This document shows positions 1 to 5,315 of a stretch of 5,478 nt of DNA, piece after piece. A program made the translations under genes and the position numbers. Source of the stretch: Gudongella sp034006985 (GTDB taxonomy: Bacteria; Bacillota; Clostridia; Tissierellales; Tissierellaceae). The stretch spans positions 1-5,478 of the forward strand of contig JAVERT010000063.1 in the NCBI GenBank assembly GCA_034006985.1, given 5' to 3'. Within the stretch, counting starts at the first letter, position 1, and the number at the start of each line of letters is the position of its first letter. The notes under the pieces were generated by a model. It made no database searches. It was not told where the DNA came from and saw nothing but the letters and a program-made list of their open reading frames with translations.

Positions 1-13
1 AAACCTTTTAATG
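1..13 (+). promoter_or_regulatory. Putative BRE/TATA box of the tRNA-Ser gene
   Basis: The sequence AAACCTTTTAATG ends about 25 bases before the first base of the tRNA. An A-rich BRE-like part followed by TTTTAAT fits an archaeal TATA promoter placed for a start just upstream of position 38. It is cut by the window edge and rests on position and base composition only. Confidence 0.4.
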
Positions 14-37
14 CAATCATGGGTTAGCCGTCATTAC

Positions 38-124
38 GCCGAGATGGCCCAGCCCGGTAAGGCGCGAGCCTGGAAAGCTCGTGGGGACCTCCCCTCGGGA
101 GTTCGAATCTCCCTCTCGGCGCCA
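38..124 (+). tRNA. tRNA-Ser (anticodon GGA), CCA end encoded
   Basis: This folds as a complete class II tRNA. The acceptor stem pairs 38-44 with 114-120 without mismatch, and the D stem pairs 47-49 with 61-63. The anticodon stem pairs 65-69 with 77-81 around the loop CTGGAAA, giving anticodon GGA at 72-74, which reads UCC and UCU serine codons. A long variable arm (GGGG 83-86 with CCCC 91-94) is typical of serine tRNAs. The T stem pairs 97-101 with 109-113 around TTCGAAT. Base 121 is the discriminator G73, the usual identity base for archaeal serine tRNAs, and CCA is encoded at 122-124. No intron is present. The D arm and anticodon arm read like archaeal rather than bacterial tRNA-Ser. Its 3' end is repeated at 5251-5267. 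Confidence 0.97.
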
Positions 125-126
125 TT
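110..126 (+). repeat. att-like direct repeat, copy 1 (tRNA-Ser 3' end)
   Basis: The 17 bases TCCCTCTCGGCGCCATT recur exactly and in the same orientation at 5251-5267. This copy covers four bases of the T stem, the 3' acceptor strand, discriminator, CCA and two bases beyond. Identity ends on both sides (109 differs from 5250, 127 from 5268). A repeat of a tRNA 3' end is the classic form of an attachment site used by tyrosine integrases. The identity is seen directly; the att role is inferred. Confidence 0.75.
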
Positions 127-158
127 TTCCCACCAGATTCTCATCGAAGTACGCTTCG
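125..158. terminator. Possible terminator region between tRNA-Ser and the Rrf2 gene
   Basis: Four T bases directly follow the tRNA (125-128), as is common for archaeal termination. A small hairpin follows, with CGAAG at 145-149 pairing CTTCG at 154-158 around a four-base loop. It lies between the convergent tRNA and regulator genes and could help end either transcript. The stem is short and has no strong U tract on the minus strand, so this is a weak call. Confidence 0.25.
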
Positions 159-180
159 CGTCGGACTGTATTGCGGATTT

Positions 181-633
181 TCATCCGTTGATGCCTTGGA
201 TGGAGACGATTCTGCACTCGTCCTCCCATCTCAGGAGATCACCCAACGTTATGTTGTCCACCACTGAGGATATCGCATCGCTCACCTGCGTCCAGAGCCT
301 GACGGTGGTGCAGGTATCGAATCTGTCGCAGAAGCCTTCGCCGTCCCTGACGCATTGGACCACGGAGAGGTCGCCTTCCACGATCCTGAGTATCGAACCC
401 ACCGTGCATTCTTCAGGGGGCCTTGCGAGGGCATATCCTCCCTGGGGCCCCCTGGTGCTCCTGACGAGCCCCGCACGGTTGAGTTCGGAGATTATCTGCT
501 CCAGGTACTTCGGGGAGATATCCTGCCTGTCGGCTATGTCTTTGATCTTGACCGTCTCGCCCCTGCCGTACCGGGCTATGTCCAGCATCAGCCTCATGGC
601 GTAACGCCCTTTCGTGGAGATCTGCATGCTCAT
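181..633 (-). CDS. Rrf2/IscR-family transcriptional regulator with a cysteine triad
   Basis: This is a 150-residue Rrf2-family regulator that binds DNA as a winged helix. The N-terminus (residues 3-16, QISTKGRYAMRLML) matches the family signature. The recognition region has PKYLEQIIS at 41-49, with the Glu that aligns with E43 of E. coli IscR at 45, and the wing reads RGPQGGY at 61-67. C94, C102 and C108 align with the Fe-S ligands C92, C98 and C104 of IscR, with two extra residues between the first pair. The fourth IscR ligand, His107, aligns with Val111, so cluster coordination must differ in one ligand. NITLGDLL near 127-134 matches the IscR dimer helix region. ATGs at 633 and 627 are both possible; the upstream one is preferred because AGGATG lies 11 bases before it. 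The gene has its own TATA-like promoter and a half-site shared with the iscS promoter, suggesting autoregulation and control of the adjacent Fe-S genes. Assignment to IscR proper is not certain. Confidence 0.93.
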   Translation of the reverse strand: MSMQISTKGRYAMRLMLDIARYGRGETVKIKDIADRQDISPKYLEQIISELNRAGLVRSTRGPQGGYALARPPEECTVGSILRIVEGDLSVVQCVRDGEGFCDRFDTCTTVRLWTQVSDAISSVVDNITLGDLLRWEDECRIVSIQGING

Positions 634-651
634 GATATTTCAGGCATCCTT

Positions 652-686
652 ATTATTCCTATGGAAATCGTTTGAAAAGTTTAAAG
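652..686 (-). promoter_or_regulatory. Promoter of the Rrf2 regulator with TATTCCTA half-site
   Basis: Read on the minus strand, CTTTAAAC (686-679) is a good archaeal TATA box. About 25 bases downstream, at the expected transcription start, lies TAGGAATAAT (661-652). Those ten bases are identical to 4742-4751 in front of iscS. In both places the half-site ends 18 to 19 bases before the chosen start codon. A second half-site at the matching distance (671-678) is only 5/8 similar. This fits repression by a factor shared with the iscS operon, probably the regulator itself. Confidence 0.5.
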
Positions 687-720
687 AGGTTTCCCGGTGG
701 AGACGCGCCAGGGCAGAGGA

Positions 721-2040
721 TCATACGCGGTCCAGTGCCTGGGACAGGTCCGCGATGATGTCGTCTATGTGCTCCGTACCGATCGACAGACGGACCGTGT
801 TGGGATGGATCCCCTGTTCTGCAAGCTCTTTTTCGCTGAGCTGCGAGTGCGTGGTGCTGGCAGGATGTATCACCAGCGACTTCACGTCGGCGACGTTGGC
901 CAGCAGGGAGAACATGGAAAGACCGTCGACGAACTTCCTGGCCTCCTCCTTCCCTCCTTTGATGTCGAAGGTGAATATGGATGCGCCGCCTTCAGAAAAA
1001 TATCTGTCGTAAAGCGCCCGGTCAGGGTGGTCCGCTAGAGAGGGATGGTTCACTTTCTCCACCTTGCTGTGGCCGTTGAGGAATTCCACGACCTTCTTCG
1101 TGTTCTCCACATGGCGCTGGACCCTCAGCGAGAGGGTCTCGAGGCCCTGAAGCAGAACGAATGCCGTGAACGGAGACAGCGTGGCACCCGTGTCACGCAG
1201 CAGGGTCGCTCTGATCTTCGTCACGAATGCCACGGGACCCAGCGCTTCGGAGAAGCTGATGCCGTGATAACGGGGGTCCGGCCCTGAGATGGAAGGGAAT
1301 CTTCCGCTCTCCTTCCAGTCGAACCTTCCGGCCTCGATTATGATTCCGCCGAGGACCGTGCCGTGGCCGCCGATGAACTTGGTGGCGCTTTCGACGACGA
1401 TGTCGGCCCCGTGCTCCAGGGGCCCGAAGAGATAGGGTGTTGCGAACGTATTGTCCACCACCAGCGGTATCCTGCGCCTGTGGGCGACTTCGGCGAGTTT
1501 CTCAATGTCCGGGATGGATGCGTTCGGATTACCTACGGTCTCCGTCAGGATCGCCTTGGTATTCCCGTCTATCGCCCGTTCGAAGCCCTCCACGTCGTTG
1601 TAGTCGACGAACTTCGTGTCGATCCCGTATCTTCTGAGCGTGTGTTCCAGAAGGTTGTAGGTCCCTCCGTATATCTGCTTTGACGATACTATGTTGTCCC
1701 CGCTCCCGGCCAGAGCCTGGACCGTGTATGTTATGGCCGCCGCGCCCGAGGCCAGTGCCAATGCCGCAGACCCTCCCTCAAGGGCGGCGATCCTGCTCTC
1801 GAACACCGATTGTGTGGGGTTAGTGAGTCTGCCGTATATATTGCCCGGATCCGAAAGGTTGAATCTCGCCTCTGCGTGGGCCGTGTCCCTGAAGACATAC
1901 GATGTTGTGAGATATATCGGAACTGCACGTGAATCCGTCGCCGGGTCCGGCTGTTCCTGGCCCACGTGGAGCTGCAGGGTTTCGAATCTGTATCCGCTTC
2001 TATTGCCGGGTCCTTCCGGAACATTGTTGTTTCTTATCAT
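721..2040 (-). CDS. metY: O-acetylhomoserine sulfhydrylase (homocysteine synthase)
   Basis: This 439-residue cytosolic enzyme belongs to the Cys/Met-metabolism PLP family and would use O-acetylhomoserine and sulfide to make homocysteine, the methionine precursor. The N-terminal part FETLQLHVGQ (19-28) and PIYLTTSYVF (41-50) are typical of the MetY branch. Seen in order are the PLP phosphate contacts YGR (69-71) from the partner subunit, the SGAAAI loop (98-103), Asp196 in VVDNTFATPY which holds the PLP ring nitrogen, and Lys221 in SATKFIGGHG which forms the Schiff base. Near the C-terminus are STTHSQ (395-400) and substrate-carboxylate Arg417. Length is normal and no key residue is missing. 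GGAGG lies six bases before the start codon. It is the last gene of the run, 36 bases after cysK. O-succinylhomoserine as substrate cannot be excluded. No homoserine acetyltransferase (metX) is in the window. Confidence 0.95.
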   Translation of the reverse strand: MIRNNNVPEGPGNRSGYRFETLQLHVGQEQPDPATDSRAVPIYLTTSYVFRDTAHAEARFNLSDPGNIYGRLTNPTQSVFESRIAALEGGSAALALASGAAAITYTVQALAGSGDNIVSSKQIYGGTYNLLEHTLRRYGIDTKFVDYNDVEGFERAIDGNTKAILTETVGNPNASIPDIEKLAEVAHRRRIPLVVDNTFATPYLFGPLEHGADIVVESATKFIGGHGTVLGGIIIEAGRFDWKESGRFPSISGPDPRYHGISFSEALGPVAFVTKIRATLLRDTGATLSPFTAFVLLQGLETLSLRVQRHVENTKKVVEFLNGHSKVEKVNHPSLADHPDRALYDRYFSEGGASIFTFDIKGGKEEARKFVDGLSMFSLLANVADVKSLVIHPASTTHSQLSEKELAEQGIHPNTVRLSIGTEHIDDIIADLSQALDRV

Positions 2041-2076
2041 CTTCTCCCTCCTGTATTCATATTTTTCATTATCGGA

Positions 2077-3015
2077 TCACGCTGATTGCCCGAACATCGG
2101 CGTCGACAGGTATCTGTCCCCGCTGTCTGCAGAGATAACCACAACATTCTTTCCCTCGTATCCGCTCCTGGAGGCCACCTTGATGGCCGCCCATACCGCC
2201 GCGCCGGTGGAGACCCCGACCAGGGCCCCTTCGGTCTTGGCGATCTCCCTTCCGGTCGCGAATGCGTCCTCATCGGTCACAGTGACTATCTCGTCGTAGA
2301 TTCCGATGTTCAGCACATCCGGGACGAAACCTGCGCCTATGCCCTGTATCTTATGCGACCCTGCACGGCCCTCTGAAAGGACCGGGGAATCTGCCGGCTC
2401 GACCGCTACGATCCTCAGGTCCGGGTTCCTGGAGCGCAGGTATTCCCCGGCTCCCGTTATCGTGCCGCCGGTGCCTATCCCTGCCACCAGCACGTCGATG
2501 TTCCCGCCCGTGTCCTCCCATATCTCGGGACCAGTGGTCCTGCGGTGTATCTCCGGGTTAACGATATTGACGAACTGCCCGGGAATGACGCTTCCTTCTA
2601 TCTCCCTGACAAGCTCGTCTGCCCTGGCTATCGCGCCTTTCATGCCTTTGTTGCCCTCCGTGAGCACGAGTTCGGCGCCGTAGGCCCGGAGGATGTTTCG
2701 TCTTTCGATGGACATCGTTTCGGGCATGGTCAGTATGACCCTGTATCCCTTGGCTGCCCCGACCATCGCAAGGCCTATTCCCGTGTTGCCGGAGGTCGGC
2801 TCGATGATGACGGACCCCTCCTTGAGAACACCTCTTCTCTCTGCCTCCTCGACCATGGCCAAGGAGATCCTGTCCTTCACGGAGCCGGACGGATTGAACA
2901 TCTCCATCTTCACGATGAGCATGCCTTTGGTTCCGTGTAGTTTCTCAATCCTGCTGAATCTCACCAGCGGGGTCCTTCCCACCAGTTCACCCATGTTATT
3001 GTAGACTGTCTTCAT
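2077..3015 (-). CDS. cysK: Cysteine synthase (O-acetylserine sulfhydrylase)
   Basis: This 312-residue fold-type II PLP enzyme would make cysteine from O-acetylserine and sulfide. The start resembles the family N-terminus (NNMGELVGRTPLVRF, 6-20). Lys47 in NPSGSVKDR (41-49) is the Schiff-base lysine. PTSGNTG (73-79) is the substrate-binding asparagine loop, MPETMSIERR (97-106) is typical of CysK, and GTGGTITG (181-188) binds the PLP phosphate. KIQGIGAGFVP (222-232) and SADSGDRYLST (295-305) are conserved C-terminal motifs. Length fits CysK without the regulatory domains of cystathionine beta-synthase. A weak Shine-Dalgarno GGATG precedes the start. It follows iscU by 65 bases with no obvious own TATA box, so it is probably read with iscS and iscU. 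Many methanogens make cysteine on tRNA from phosphoserine; this gene implies a free-cysteine route. O-phosphoserine as substrate is an alternative. No cysE is visible. Confidence 0.95.
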   Translation of the reverse strand: MKTVYNNMGELVGRTPLVRFSRIEKLHGTKGMLIVKMEMFNPSGSVKDRISLAMVEEAERRGVLKEGSVIIEPTSGNTGIGLAMVGAAKGYRVILTMPETMSIERRNILRAYGAELVLTEGNKGMKGAIARADELVREIEGSVIPGQFVNIVNPEIHRRTTGPEIWEDTGGNIDVLVAGIGTGGTITGAGEYLRSRNPDLRIVAVEPADSPVLSEGRAGSHKIQGIGAGFVPDVLNIGIYDEIVTVTDEDAFATGREIAKTEGALVGVSTGAAVWAAIKVASRSGYEGKNVVVISADSGDRYLSTPMFGQSA

Positions 3016-3080
3016 TTTTCATCCTTCTTCGATCTGAAACAATCGATATCCTCAGTTGGCACCCTGGTGTCTGGACCTTA

Positions 3081-3521
3081 TCAGTGGCCTTCGTGGTCGC
3101 CTATGTCCGACTTCGGCTTTTCGAGCCCGTCTATCGCGATGCCGTTCTTCTCCGCGTAATCCCAGAGGGCCGCGTGGATCGCTTGCTCGGCGAGCAGCGA
3201 ACAGTGCAGTTTGACCTGCGGCAGCCCGCCCAGCGCCCTGGTCACGGCCTTGTTGGTGATCCGGAGCGCCTCGTCTATGGTCTTGCCCTTAACCATCTCT
3301 GTCGCCATGCTGCTGCTGGCGACCGCCGCCCCGCACCCGAAGGTCTTGAACTTCACGTCGCGGACGACACGATTCTCATCGATGTCGAGGAATATCCTCA
3401 TTATGTCCCCGCACTTGGCGTTGCCCACGGTCCCCACTCCGCTGGCGTTCTCGATCTCGCCCACGTTCCTCGGGTTTGTGAAGTGATCCATCACCTCATC
3501 GCTGTACACTCCGTCGTACAT
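3081..3521 (-). CDS. iscU: Fe-S cluster assembly scaffold protein IscU/NifU-N type
   Basis: This 146-residue scaffold assembles a transient Fe-S cluster from IscS-supplied sulfur and iron, then passes it to target proteins. The N-terminus YSDEVMDHFTNPRNVGEIEN (6-25) is characteristic. The three cluster cysteines are C37 in GNAKCGD, C63 in FGCGAA and C107 in LHCSLLAEQAI. Asp39, whose replacement stabilises the cluster in studied homologues, is present, and His106 sits before the last cysteine. The usual GxPxCGD loop reads GNAKCGD, with Ala in place of Pro. There is no NifU C-terminal domain, so it is a stand-alone scaffold; the tail is charged and ends DHEGH. It starts four bases after the iscS stop codon, and its GGAGG ribosome site lies inside the last iscS codons, which indicates coupled translation. 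nifU is an equally used name in archaea. Confidence 0.95.
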   Translation of the reverse strand: MYDGVYSDEVMDHFTNPRNVGEIENASGVGTVGNAKCGDIMRIFLDIDENRVVRDVKFKTFGCGAAVASSSMATEMVKGKTIDEALRITNKAVTRALGGLPQVKLHCSLLAEQAIHAALWDYAEKNGIAIDGLEKPKSDIGDHEGH

Positions 3522-3525
3522 CTCT

Positions 3526-4722
3526 TCATACCTCCTTCTTATTCATCCCGCTCTTCAGATGGTCTGCATACAGCGGAGACATCGCCCTGAGCCTCTCCAC
3601 CGATTCCTTGACCGCTTCCACCGCCTCGTCGATCTCGCTCTCCGTCGTCTTGTACGAGAGGGTGAACCTTATCGAGCCGTGGGCCGCTTCGTGCTCCAGA
3701 CCAATGGCCAGAAGAACATGCGAGGGATCCAAAGATCCGGATGCGCATGCGGAACCGGTGGACACGGATACGCCCTTGCGGTTCAGAAGCATCAGCGCAC
3801 CCTCCCCCTCGATGAAGCTGAAAGCGATGTTCACGTTTCCGGAGAGCCTCCGGACCCTGTGTCCGTTCAGCTTTGCGAAGGGCACCTCTTCGAGGATGCG
3901 GTCTATCATACGGTCCCTTAGCTCGGTCTCCTTGGCTATCCGTTCGTCCATGTCCCTCTTGGCGATCTCGGCGGCCTTCCCCATGCCGACTATCCCCGGC
4001 ACGTTCTCCGTACCTGCCCTGACGCCTCTTTCCTGGGCGCCTCCGTGTATCAGAGGCTCCAGCTTCACGCCCTCTCTGACGTATAGCAACCCCACCCCCT
4101 TCGGACCGTACAGCTTATGTGCGCTGGCGCTCAGCAGGTCTATGTTCTCCCTCTTCACATCTATGTGCACATGGCCGAAGGCCTGCACCGCATCCGTGTG
4201 GAACAGGATGCCGTGCTCCCTTGCTATCCCGCCTATCTCGGATATCGGTTCGATGGTCCCTATCTCATTGTTCGCGTACATCACCGACATCAGAATCGTC
4301 TCGGGCCTGATAGCCTTCCTGACGTCCTCCGGGTCCACCGTTCCGAACTCGTCGACATCGAGATATGTTACCTTGAAACCGTTCTTCTCAAGGAATTCGC
4401 AGGTGTTCATCACCGCATGATGCTCTATCTTCGATACTATGATGTGATTGCCTTTCGAACGGTTGCCGAACGCAACGGACTTCAGCGCCCAGTTGTCGGA
4501 CTCCGTTCCTCCGGCCGTGAAATACATCTCCTTCGGCTCGGCGTTGATCAGTTCTGCCACCGACACTCTGGCATGCTCCCGCGCGTCCCTCGAATACTTT
4601 GCCTGCCCGTATATGCTCGATGGGTTCCCGTAGTATGCCTTCAGATAGGGGAGCATCGCATCCAGCACATCCGGGTGCATTTCCGTGGTCGCCGCATTGT
4701 CTAGATAGATCTTTCCATTCAT
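3526..4722 (-). CDS. iscS: Cysteine desulfurase (IscS/NifS family)
   Basis: This 398-residue class V aminotransferase-fold PLP enzyme converts cysteine to alanine and holds the sulfur as a persulfide for transfer to IscU. From the chosen start: IYLDNAATT (5-13), His101 in EHHAV which stacks on PLP, Asp177 in HTDAVQ, and the Schiff-base Lys203 in SASAHKLYGPKG. GGAQERGVRAGTEN (227-240) is conserved. The persulfide-forming Cys326 lies in STGSACASGSLDPSHVL, in the short loop of the group I (IscS/NifS) type rather than SufS. An ATG 21 bases upstream (4743) would add MRNGEDP. I prefer 4722 because GGAGAGG stands five bases before it, the protein then begins as homologues do, and the upstream ATG abuts the operator. 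It is the first gene of the iscS-iscU-cysK-metY run, so cysteine made by CysK can feed it. Confidence 0.95.
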   Translation of the reverse strand: MNGKIYLDNAATTEMHPDVLDAMLPYLKAYYGNPSSIYGQAKYSRDAREHARVSVAELINAEPKEMYFTAGGTESDNWALKSVAFGNRSKGNHIIVSKIEHHAVMNTCEFLEKNGFKVTYLDVDEFGTVDPEDVRKAIRPETILMSVMYANNEIGTIEPISEIGGIAREHGILFHTDAVQAFGHVHIDVKRENIDLLSASAHKLYGPKGVGLLYVREGVKLEPLIHGGAQERGVRAGTENVPGIVGMGKAAEIAKRDMDERIAKETELRDRMIDRILEEVPFAKLNGHRVRRLSGNVNIAFSFIEGEGALMLLNRKGVSVSTGSACASGSLDPSHVLLAIGLEHEAAHGSIRFTLSYKTTESEIDEAVEAVKESVERLRAMSPLYADHLKSGMNKKEV

Positions 4723-4743
4723 CGGATCCTCTCCGTTTCTCAT

Positions 4744-4768
4744 TATTCCTACTGATTAACTAGGAATA
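4744..4768 (-). promoter_or_regulatory. Probable operator: TATTCCTA inverted repeat before iscS
   Basis: TATTCCTA (4744-4751) and TAGGAATA (4761-4768) form a perfect 8-bp inverted repeat with a nine-base spacer, 25 bp overall, about the size of IscR-type sites. It lies just downstream of the TATA-like box, across the expected transcription start, a position suited to repression. The outer half ATTATTCCTA is identical over ten bases to 652-661 before the Rrf2 gene. The repeat is seen directly; Rrf2 as the binding protein is an inference from gene proximity. Confidence 0.6.
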
Positions 4769-4776
4769 CTCACGCA

Positions 4777-4786
4777 GTATATTATT
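4777..4786 (-). promoter_or_regulatory. TATA-like box of the iscS operon
   Basis: On the minus strand this reads AATAATATAC within a very AT-rich stretch upstream of iscS. A start about 25 bases downstream would fall inside the TATTCCTA inverted repeat. TTTAATT near 4814-4820 is an alternative, so the exact box is uncertain. Confidence 0.4.
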
Positions 4787-4807
4787 CTATTGTTTGCATA
4801 TCTAATT

Positions 4808-4816
4808 ACTAGGAAT
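4808..4816 (-). promoter_or_regulatory. Third TATTCCTA-type half-site upstream of the iscS TATA box
   Basis: ACTAGGAAT here is identical over nine bases to 4759-4767, the inner half of the operator, and lies 49 bp further upstream in the same orientation. Together the two copies bracket the TATA-like box. A partner at the nine-base spacing (4793-4800) is only 5/8 similar. It could be a second binding site for the same regulator. Confidence 0.45.
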
Positions 4817-4900
4817 TAAATCGCAAAACCATGTTCCCTGTTGAGCCTTCGACCCATCTCGCAATGGAAGACGTGTGCAGGATGGAGTTGCGAGGATATG

Positions 4901-4917
4901 GGTTTTCAAAAAAAACC
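4901..4917 (-). terminator. Hairpin with T8 run on the minus strand, possible terminator
   Basis: GGTTTT (4901-4906) can pair with AAAACC (4912-4917). On the minus strand the region shows an uninterrupted run of eight T bases (4915-4908), the kind of U tract at which archaeal polymerase stops. It could end minus-strand transcription coming from the permease side before it enters the iscS promoter. The hairpin itself is AT-rich and weak. Confidence 0.3.
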
Positions 4918-4994
4918 GGAGATGTTTCGCTCTGTTTCATGACTGGCGACCCTCGGTCGCACTCCGGGTACGGCGCGCCATAATAATGCATGAA

Positions 4995-5020
4995 GATGAT
5001 AGGGGTGTCATCGTATCATC
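4995..5020. repeat. Inverted repeat GATGATA / TATCATC
   Basis: Seven-base arms at 4995-5001 and 5014-5020 are perfectly complementary around a 12-base loop. It lies in the gene-free stretch. It could be a protein-binding site or RNA hairpin, and chance is also possible at this length. Confidence 0.3.
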
Positions 5021-5172
5021 GCCCTCGCACATCTGCATTCGACCGTATGATTCCATAATGGCCGCGGAACCGCCATTCCAAAACGTTGCAGATGATATCC
5101 TGCCCTTCTCGCACGGGCTGCGACGATATGATTGTCAAAGAGCGGACATTCAGCCGAGTCGACAGATGGTGG

Positions 5173-5188
5173 ACGTACAACCGTACGT
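5173..5188. repeat. Short palindrome ACGTAC / GTACGT
   Basis: Perfect six-base arms (5173-5178 and 5183-5188) flank a four-base AACC loop, about 60 bases before the second att-like repeat. No neighbouring gene explains it. The function is unknown. Confidence 0.3.
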
Positions 5189-5250
5189 TGAAGACCGCCT
5201 CCGTCAGCTCATGCATTCACTCTGACACATATCCACGGTCGACGAGGACA

Positions 5251-5267
5251 TCCCTCTCGGCGCCATT
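5251..5267 (+). repeat. att-like direct repeat, copy 2 (tRNA-Ser 3'-end duplicate)
   Basis: These 17 bases equal 110-126, the 3' end of the tRNA-Ser gene, in the same orientation. The rest of a tRNA is absent here: no T stem and loop precede the copy, so it is not a second tRNA gene. If the copies are att sites, removing the 5141 bp between equivalent positions would leave tRNA-Ser about 50 bases from the convergent permease gene, a normal compact arrangement. Confidence 0.75.
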
Positions 5268-5269
5268 CT

Positions 5270-5305
5270 TCTCCGATCCGTACACCTTCCATCCCGTCTC
5301 CGATC
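5270..5305. repeat. 9-bp direct repeat TCTCCGATC, 27 bp apart
   Basis: TCTCCGATC occurs at 5270-5278 and again at 5297-5305, beginning three bases after the att-like copy and ending before the permease stop codon. It may be chance, part of the 3' untranslated region of the permease gene, or integrase arm sites. Confidence 0.3.
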
Positions 5306-5315
5306 TGCGGTGGCA

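Larger units (their letters stand above)
4818..5250. other. Stretch of about 430 bases without a recognisable gene
   Basis: Short open frames exist on both strands, such as a 66-codon minus frame at 5016-5216 and a 116-codon plus frame at 4875-5225. None resembles a family I know and none has a clear ribosome site. I looked for the Arg/His-x-x-Arg/Tyr motifs of a tyrosine integrase and for transposase motifs and saw none. The stretch holds a hairpin with an eight-A run (4901-4917), an inverted repeat (4995-5020) and a short palindrome (5173-5188). It may be decayed sequence or hold an untranslated RNA. Confidence 0.5.

Noticed and set aside
11..604. A 197-codon plus-strand frame running through the tRNA and opposite the Rrf2 gene.
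   Set aside because: It would translate the tRNA gene and the antisense strand of a well-supported regulator.
3016..3080. A separate promoter before cysK.
   Set aside because: No convincing TATA box or TATTCCTA site is present in the 65 bases; only a short four-pair hairpin (CACC/GGTG) is visible.
3608..4420. A 270-codon plus-strand open frame opposite iscS.
   Set aside because: It is the complement of a clearly real gene with intact catalytic motifs, and its residues look like an antisense shadow (rich in Ser, Pro and Arg).
5016..5216. A 66-codon minus-strand frame checked as a possible integrase or transposase remnant (VHHLSTR resembles an HxxR box).
   Set aside because: The His to Arg spacing is wrong for a tyrosine recombinase, no following Tyr motif exists and no neighbouring frame extends the similarity.
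4875..5225. A 116-codon plus-strand open frame in the gene-free stretch.
   Set aside because: The composition is not protein-like, it has no recognisable domain or clear ribosome site, and it overlaps minus-strand frames of equal quality.
5153..5264. GCCGAG at 5153-5158 can pair with CTCGGC at 5255-5260, suggesting a second tRNA gene ending at CCA 5262-5264.
   Set aside because: The span is about 25 bases longer than the real tRNA-Ser, there is no T loop (TTCGAAT-like) or T stem before the 3' end, and no anticodon arm can be drawn. Only the 3' end is tRNA-like.
5217..5315. The permease frame stays open for 32 codons after its TGA, up to another TGA at 5217-5219, which could suggest readthrough.
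   Set aside because: The protein already ends where FecCD permeases normally end, the extra residues match nothing I know, and part of that frame is the att-like repeat. An open stretch of this length is unremarkable.
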